NCBI GenBank assembly: GCA_014843695.1
Contig: CM026401.1
Coordinates: forward strand, 48,248,405-48,312,404
DNA from: Archivesica marissinica
Taxonomy: Eukaryota; Mollusca; Bivalvia; Venerida; Vesicomyidae
Length of the DNA stretch: 64,000 nucleotides
Direction: 5' to 3'
Below, one piece after another: positions 57,721-64,000 of the stretch. The translations under genes were made by a program, and so were the position numbers. A model generated the notes under the pieces. It saw only the letters and a list, made by a program, of their open reading frames with translations. It did not search any database and was not told where the DNA came from. The stretch's first letter is position 1. The number at the start of each line of letters is the position of its first letter.

Positions 57721-58720
57721 NNNNNNNNNNNNNNNNNNNNNNNNNNNNNNNNNNNNNNNNNNNNNNNNNNNNNNNNNNNNNNNNNNNNNNNNNNNNNNNN
57801 NNNNNNNNNNNNNNNNNNNNNNNNNNNNNNNNNNNNNNNNNNNNNNNNNNNNNNNNNNNNNNNNNNNNNNNNNNNNNNNNNNNNNNNNNNNNNNNNNNNN
57901 NNNNNNNNNNNNNNNNNNNNNNNNNNNNNNNNNNNNNNNNNNNNNNNNNNNNNNNNNNNNNNNNNNNNNNNNNNNNNNNNNNNNNNNNNNNNNNNNNNNN
58001 NNNNNNNNNNNNNNNNNNNNNNNNNNNNNNNNNNNNNNNNNNNNNNNNNNNNNNNNNNNNNNNNNNNNNNNNNNNNNNNNNNNNNNNNNNNNNNNNNNNN
58101 NNNNNNNNNNNNNNNNNNNNNNNNNNNNNNNNNNNNNNNNNNNNNNNNNNNNNNNNNNNNNNNNNNNNNNNNNNNNNNNNNNNNNNNNNNNNNNNNNNNN
58201 NNNNNNNNNNNNNNNNNNNNNNNNNNNNNNNNNNNNNNNNNNNNNNNNNNNNNNNNNNNNNNNNNNNNNNNNNNNNNNNNNNNNNNNNNNNNNNNNNNNN
58301 NNNNNNNNNNNNNNNNNNNNNNNNNNNNNNNNNNNNNNNNNNNNNNNNNNNNNNNNNNNNNNNNNNNNNNNNNNNNNNNNNNNNNNNNNNNNNNNNNNNN
58401 NNNNNNNNNNNNNNNNNNNNNNNNNNNNNNNNNNNNNNNNNNNNNNNNNNNNNNNNNNNNNNNNNNNNNNNNNNNNNNNNNNNNNNNNNNNNNNNNNNNN
58501 NNNNNNNNNNNNNNNNNNNNNNNNNNNNNNNNNNNNNNNNNNNNNNNNNNNNNNNNNNNNNNNNNNNNNNNNNNNNNNNNNNNNNNNNNNNNNNNNNNNN
58601 NNNNNNNNNNNNNNNNNNNNNNNNNNNNNNNNNNNNNNNNNNNNNNNNNNNNNNNNNNNNNNNNNNNNNNNNNNNNNNNNNNNNNNNNNNNNNNNNNNNN
58701 NNNNNNNNNNNNNNNNNNNN
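57721..58720. other. Assembly gap (1000 N)
   Basis: Exactly 1000 N, a common placeholder for unknown length. Different satellites border it on the two sides. Confidence 1.
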
Positions 58721-59322
58721 ATATCAACATTATATTCGACACTCCTCATATAGATATGTATATGGTATATCAACATATTCGACCCTCCCTATATAGATAT
58801 GTATATGGTATATCAACATATTCGACCCTCCCTATATAGATATATATATATGTATATGGTATATCAACATTATATTCGACCCTCCCTATATAGATATGGT
58901 ATATCAACATTATATTCGACCCTCCCCATATATATATGTATATGGTATATCAACATATTCGACCCTCCCTATATAGATATGTATATGGTATATCAACATA
59001 TTCGACCCTCCCCATATAGATATATATATGGTATATCAACATTATATTCGACCCTCCCTATAATATATATGGTATACAACATTATTTCGACCCTCCCCAT
59101 ATATATATGGTATATCAACATATTTCGGCCCTCCCTATATAGATATATATATGGTATATCAACATTATATTCGACCCTCCCCATATATATATGGTATATC
59201 AACATTATATTCGACCCCCCCCATATATATATGTATATGGTATATCAACATTATATTCGACCCTCCCATATAGATATGTATATGGTATATCAACATTATA
59301 TTCGACCCCTCCCTATATAGAT
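58721..59322. repeat. About 45 bp AT-rich satellite after the gap
   Basis: About 13 units of ATATCAACATTATATTCGAC, CCTCCCTATATAGATATGTA and TATGGT. Confidence 0.93.
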
Positions 59323-59431
59323 GGTATTTTTGAAAAATGGAATCGACTAAATAATGGAACGCTACAAGCGTAAGTAGAACATGTTCCTGGACTTGTGGTG
59401 AGTATCCAATTCGGAAAATGGAGTCAATCAT

Positions 59432-59613
59432 CGGAATGCAGGAGCGTGGCGATCTATATGTCGGTTGAGAGTATGTATGCCGATGCATCATATTAACCGC
59501 ATTTATGCGGCACAATAACACATCTGGAATGCAGGAGCGTGGCGATCTATATTTCGGTTGAGAGTATGTATGATCATATTAACCGCATTTTATGCGGCAC
59601 AATAACACATCTG
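59432..59613. repeat. About 90 bp duplication
   Basis: GAATGCAGGAGCGTGGCGAT, CTATATGTCGGTTGAGAGTA and TGCGGCACAATAACACATCT occur twice; the second copy runs into a headless SINE-B. Confidence 0.85.
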
Positions 59614-59767
59614 GCTGGGAAGTATGTGAGATGGTACGGTGGTCGCCAGTTCGGACAGGTGGGTTTTCTTCAAGTACTCCGGTTTCCTCCCATACGAATG
59701 ACCACATATACGCTTTCATCCGCGCCAAAGAGAGTGATTAATATAAGTTGTTAAAACATTGCTTCAC
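59612..59767 (+). mobile_element. SINE-B, headless
   Basis: TGGGAAGTATGTGAGATGGT to GTTGTTAAAACATTGCTTC; no tRNA-like head. Confidence 0.8.
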
Positions 59768-59997
59768 TAACACATCTGGCTAAAATGAACAGCACATATA
59801 AGAACACACTGATATGAGCGTATACATGTATGTGCGCTTGCGAAGTAATAGTTTAGATTAAACAGTTTATTTCAAACAATACAACATATACATTTTACAC
59901 ACAGTTAAGATACATGCATGGAAATGATTAGAACTGAAAGCTATATTTATAGAGGTATTTTCCTATAGCAAGCAATGTACTTAATGCAATTACGATA

Positions 59998-60215
59998 TGT
60001 ATGTATATGTATGTTCCATTAATGTCAAACCCCTTACGTGGACCTAGACATGTTTTCCTGGGCAGGCTTAGCCGACCATAGCGGTTAACCAGTACTAAGC
60101 AATGTGTGTGAGGTGCCTTGCTCAATGACACTACATACGTGGCCTGACTGAGTATCGAACCCGGACCGTTCGATTCCAAATCCGACCTATACCACTGGAC
60201 CACGGACGCCACTAT
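59998..60215 (-). mobile_element. SINE-E, reverse copy
   Basis: GTTCCATTAATGTCAAACCC at the left and CACTGGACCACGGACGCCAC at the right; matches 48338 along its length. Confidence 0.85.
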
Positions 60216-60726
60216 GACAGTGTATAGTATTTGTGTTCTCATCAGAACTAATACATATTTACTATGGAGGTTCTTTTTTATTATTTAAGTTTCTTTAAAG
60301 CGAAATTACATCCCAAAAAGCAAATACACCTTTAAAGCGACATTACATCGCAAAAGGCAAATAAAATGCATTTTTTCACGTATAAATGCATTGCTACTAC
60401 ATATTCTTCCGAATACTTTCGAACACTAACATTGAACCAATAAACAGTGTGTTTGTGGTCTACAAACTTTCAAAATTGAAAGTAGGATTTCATATAACGA
60501 TAAATCTGTACCATATATCGTGTTATTCAGGATACACGCATTGTATTACGCATGTATGTCGACCGTATTTACATTATTTTGTTATGCAAACAAACCGCGT
60601 ATACGACGCTTGTTTATTAGTTGAAATACTCAGTTTTTGAGGCAAATATTTGGAAACAAATTATACCATATAATAGGAAATTACATTCTGCAGAAATTTG
60701 CATTTTCATTGATTTAGTGTCGCTTT
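60216..60726. other. AT-rich DNA with a short internal repeat
   Basis: TTTAAAGCGA(A/C)ATTACATC occurs twice (60293, 60331), and GATTTAGTGTCGCTTTAA at 60712 is partly inverse. This is possibly the two ends of a small element of about 430 bp. Confidence 0.4.
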
Positions 60727-60841
60727 AACGTCGCTACTGGTTGCCCATTTGAGCGACGGACAGTTTACCTAACAACACCTTTCCTGGCAGGCTCCAGCGG
60801 TTAACCAGTACTTGGTGCACCAACCTCCGTAAGAAACTGCA
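60727..60841 (-). mobile_element. SINE-A/D chimera, second copy
   Basis: GTCGCTACTGGTTGCCCATT, TGAGCGAC, then the SINE-D body (ACAGTTTACCTAACAACACC). Same breakpoint as at 30030. Confidence 0.8.
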
Positions 60842-60859
60842 AAGCTGAAAAAATCAACT

Positions 60860-61380
60860 CATTCTAACATAATAGTGTGACTTCAATACGTGACAATATC
60901 AAACGAATAATAAAAATAATTAATACAAATAATATAAGATCAAATCAATAATAAATGCACAACGTGACTCCTACACCACACTCCAACATGTGACAATATC
61001 AAAAGAATAATAAAAAAAATTAATAAAAATAATACAAATGTATAAGATCAAATCAATAATAAATGCACAACGTGATTCCTACATGTGACAATATCAAACG
61101 AATAAATAAAAAAAGTAAAATAATAAAACGTGCATTGATTCAACTCTCCACCCCCACCCCAATATCACCTTCATACTAAATACACAGCGACTGGAAACAA
61201 GAAAATAAATAATAAAAAAATATAAAACATACCTTCATTCATCCCTCCGCTCACAAAAAGATCAAATCGATACAACATGTGACACCTTGTGAACCTAACA
61301 CGTGGCAGTATCAAAAGAATAATAAACAATAAATAATAAAAAATAATAAATAATAAAACATACCTTCATTCATCTCACCG
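60860..61380. repeat. AT-rich degenerate tandem repeat
   Basis: Four to five loose units with GTGACAATATCAAACGAATA, TAAGATCAAATCAATAATAA and ATGCACAACGTGA, A-rich between them. Confidence 0.7.
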
Positions 61381-61669
61381 CTCAAACAGAAAAGATCAAC
61401 CCGACACTAAGTGTACAGCTGCTACTATCCACACGTTACATAAACAGATATATTTATTTACAAGTGAACAAGCAGTGCAAACATACACAACCAATTGCTG
61501 TATAAGATCTAATAAACACCCTTTGCAAACCGATACAAGGAATTCGCATAGGGTGGTTCTAAGAAGAGCATTTCGATAGTAGAAACGATCAGGACTTGTC
61601 ACCCTGAAGAGGAAGATACCTCCTCCAGTTGTCTCAATTTAATGCGCCATCACCGGAACATCATTATAG

Positions 61670-61832
61670 ACTGTCCGATTAGCGCAGTGGGTAGCGCGCT
61701 CGCTTCTCATTAATACAATCCGGGTTCGATCCTCGGACCGGGAAGTATGTGAGGTGGTACGGTGGTCGCCTGATCGGACAGGTGGGTTTTCTCCGGGTAC
61801 TCGCAATCGTTGTAAAATAAATAATGTTTAAA
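61670..61832 (+). mobile_element. SINE-B with deletion before the tail
   Basis: CTGTCCGATTAGCGCAGTGG head, CGGGTTCGATCC B box, GGGTTTTCTCCGGGTACTCG joined to CAATCGTTG and AAATAAATAATGTTT. Confidence 0.85.
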
Positions 61833-62116
61833 CTTTTTTTAATATACTTTTAATGAGTATTCAGGGGCAGTAACTGGCAGTAACTGGCATATATCTCTCA
61901 CTGCAATGCAACTCGCCTTCAGTAAATTCAATCGATAATATTGTTCATTGCATCAACCATTCACAGTCAATACGATTTCGTGTATCGGATTGCATACAGT
62001 GATCAGTTTCATTTTAAGCACTCGTAAATCAAGTTTAATGGCCATGGGCGTAGCTAGCCTTTCAAAATGTGTAGGCCTGGCTATAAATGTAAGCGTCTAT
62101 GGTAAGGTGGTGCTCA

Positions 62117-62372
62117 CAGACGGATCTGACCAGTGGTTAACACGCTGGACTGGTAACCCAGGGATTACAGGTTCGATCCCCCGTCTGACCCTAATAAAAT
62201 TAACAGTCTTTCAGATCGAGGTCTCGTGTCGGTGCTGTACACCGTGCACGTAAAAACCACAGAGGAGACTCTGGAATGGGTCTCTGTCTGTTTCATTGCA
62301 CTATCCTCCAAAAATCTAAAATTACTAATCTCTCATATGGGCAACCGGTAGCGACGATAAATATACGTAAGA
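62117..62372 (+). mobile_element. SINE-A with small deletions
   Basis: Head CAGACGGATCTGACCAGTGG, then a body with gaps after CTTTCAGAT and before CTCATATGGGC. Confidence 0.85.
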
Positions 62373-62499
62373 CATTCAAAGGTGGTGCCGGAGGGATCTG
62401 GTGGCAAAGTGATACCAAAATTATTGAGTTTATATACAGATGAATTGTCACGTTGACATCACACATATATGATCGCATCGTGAGATACACGTGACCTGT

Positions 62500-62794
62500 G
62501 TGTGTTTACGTTTATTTATCGTCGCTACCGGTTGCCCATATGAGCGACGCCACCTGAAGAGATTAGTCATTTTAGATTTTTGGAGGATAGTGCATAATAC
62601 AGACAGAGACCCATTACAGAGTCTCCTCTGGTTCTTTTACGTGCACGGTGTAAGTGTAAAGCACCGACACGAGAGCTCGGTTTAACGTCCCATCTGAAAG
62701 ACTGTTAATTTTATTAGGGTCAGACGGGGGATCGAACCTGCGATCCCTGGATTACCAGTCCAGCGTTTTACCACTGGGCTACAGATCCGTCTGT
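62500..62794 (-). mobile_element. SINE-A, full reverse copy
   Basis: TGTGTTTACGTTTATTTATC to ACAGATCCGTCTG. Confidence 0.88.
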
Positions 62795-63225
62795 GATACA
62801 CGTGACCGCTGGTCTACATTCTATGCCATACAGACATGCTAATATTCGCGCACGTTTTATTGCATTTTTGGGGCTTATTTTGGAGTTTTCATTTCCTGTG
62901 ACAATGTGCAGGCCAGGGCCTTCAGTGCCGTATAGTAGCTACGCCGCTGATGACCTAGTTAGGTTAGGTTTAAAGATGTGCAGTTTCCGTATACTTAGGT
63001 TATTATAGTTATCCATATATTGGACATCAGAACGAATTATGATATGTTTGTTTATTATAGTGTCACCCCTATTTAAAGAACCAGCCATTTTTATATATTT
63101 TGGAAATAAACAACGAACCTAACACCTTTTTATATCATATACATGTATTTGAATACTAATAACCTATAATTATGCTCTTTTGTAAAATTCCATGTCACTG
63201 CCTGTTTCTACTGTTTAATTGCTAT
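62795..63225. other. Possible LINE 3' region or unique DNA
   Basis: ATTTTTATATATTTTGGAAA and a downstream AATAAA plus pentamer tail suggest a non-LTR 3'UTR. No reverse transcriptase is readable. Confidence 0.35.
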
Positions 63226-63277
63226 AAACATGTGTCTGTTTTATGCAATAAACTTATTGTATTGTATTGTATTGTAT
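63226..63277 (+). repeat. (TTGTA)n tail, probable non-LTR 3' end
   Basis: GCAATAAACTTATTGTATTG, with ATTGT repeated four times. An AATAAA followed by a short pentamer tail is typical of LINE 3' ends; the element body is not recognisable. Confidence 0.45.
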
Positions 63278-63344
63278 GACAGGCATCAGTCTGGTAGGCA
63301 ATCGGTAGCCCTTATTTAACTAGCTGGCGGCTCACCAACCGGCC

Positions 63345-63425
63345 ATATCAGAACGAACCCCCAACGCGGTTCGATCCTTCGACCTCCCGCTCCGTAGGCG
63401 GACGCCTTAACCATTAGACTGATAT
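63345..63425 (-). mobile_element. Another tRNA-like SINE head, reverse
   Basis: Minus strand: GTCTAATGGTTAAGGCGTCC (A box), then CGAAGGATCGAACCGCG (B-box-like). Different from families A-F. The (TATTG)n tail at 63256-63276 may be its end or that of a LINE. Confidence 0.55.
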
Positions 63426-63649
63426 GTCTATTACTAAGCACCAATAACTAATTATTAAACCAAAGGGAATAGTCATTACGCACAGCACTACGGAGGCACA
63501 CGCGAGACATGCACGGTTTGTTTTATAAATTATCGTGTGGCCACGAGATACAATAAAAGAAAAAGCGAAACACAAATAGGCAATCTCGCAGCAACGAGGT
63601 ATAAAGGAAATATACAAAAAATAATGGTTATCTCGTGCCTACATGACAA

Positions 63650-63936
63650 CGCGTTTTACGTTTATTTATCGTCGCTACCGGTTACCCATATGAGCGACGC
63701 CTCCTGAAGAGATTAGTTATTTTAGATTTTGGAGGATAGTGCATGATACAGACAGAGACCAATTCCAGAATCTCCTCTGGTTCTTTTACGTGCACGGTGT
63801 AAAGCACCGACACGAGACCTCGGTTTAACGTCCCATCTGAAAGACTGTTAATTTTATTAGGGTCAGACGGGGGATCGAACCTGCGATCCCTGGATTACCA
63901 GTCCAGCGTTACCACTGGACTACAGATCCGTCTGTA
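63650..63936 (-). mobile_element. SINE-A, full reverse copy
   Basis: CGTTTTACGTTTATTTATCG to CTACAGATCCGTCTG. Confidence 0.88.
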
Positions 63937-64000
63937 CCCGTTTTCTTCTTATTTTTATATCTCGCTGCCACGAGATAATGTGCTCGTCTCCTCTACGCTT

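Noticed and set aside
57663..58839. Long open frames across 57721-58720
   Set aside because: They consist of N and carry no information.
61670..61745. Possible genuine tRNA genes at SINE heads (also 48340, 25219, 5426, 15138)
   Set aside because: A and B boxes are present, but each continues into a repeated non-tRNA body and tail and the cloverleaf stems are imperfect; these are SINE promoters.

Overview
This is eukaryotic genomic DNA from an invertebrate animal, most likely a mollusc. The reasons are spliced genes with long introns, a death-domain TNF receptor, at least six tRNA-derived SINE families, hAT, mariner-like and TTAA-inserting DNA elements, and very abundant satellites. The species-level assignment is inference. 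There are no operons, CRISPR arrays, prokaryotic genes or rRNA genes.

Three host genes can be read. (1) 1022-11615, plus strand: the 3' part of a death-domain TNF receptor gene in six phase-compatible exons (extracellular cysteine-rich domain, transmembrane segment, two cytoplasmic linker exons, split death domain with stop). Its 5' exons lie before the window. (2) 50228-35160, minus strand: a cytidine deaminase gene in four recognisable exons that join without phase conflict and carry both zinc motifs. The first exon was not found. (3) 56483-55980, minus strand: a single-exon secreted protein with two successive 10-cysteine colipase/prokineticin/Dickkopf-type modules.

The rest is repeats. 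TNF receptor introns (1.2-11.4 kb) hold SINEs, short inverted-repeat elements and arrays grown from pieces of them. 12-35 kb is almost gene-free: a 17-18 bp array (13.6-15.0 kb), a 67 bp array derived from a SINE (16.7-17.1 kb), a 3.4 kb array of 83/85 bp units (21.5-25.0 kb), and a 19 bp array with many CRE-like TGACGTCA cores (33.2-35.0 kb). 35-50 kb is the deaminase gene. 50-64 kb is SINE-rich and includes a 1000-base assembly gap inside satellite DNA (57721-58720).

The most striking observation is in the deaminase gene. Two separate tandem arrays appear to have grown from its own exon ends together with their 5' splice sites: a 6.3 kb array of about 300 units whose repeat carries the exon 4 donor (GAG|GTATGT), and an array of about 20 units carrying the 3' half of exon 3 with its donor (GGAAG|GTTTG). 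The introns are therefore filled with decoy splice donors. Elsewhere at least five more arrays can be traced to internal or terminal parts of particular transposable elements, so TE- or exon-seeded satellite birth looks like a general process in this genome.
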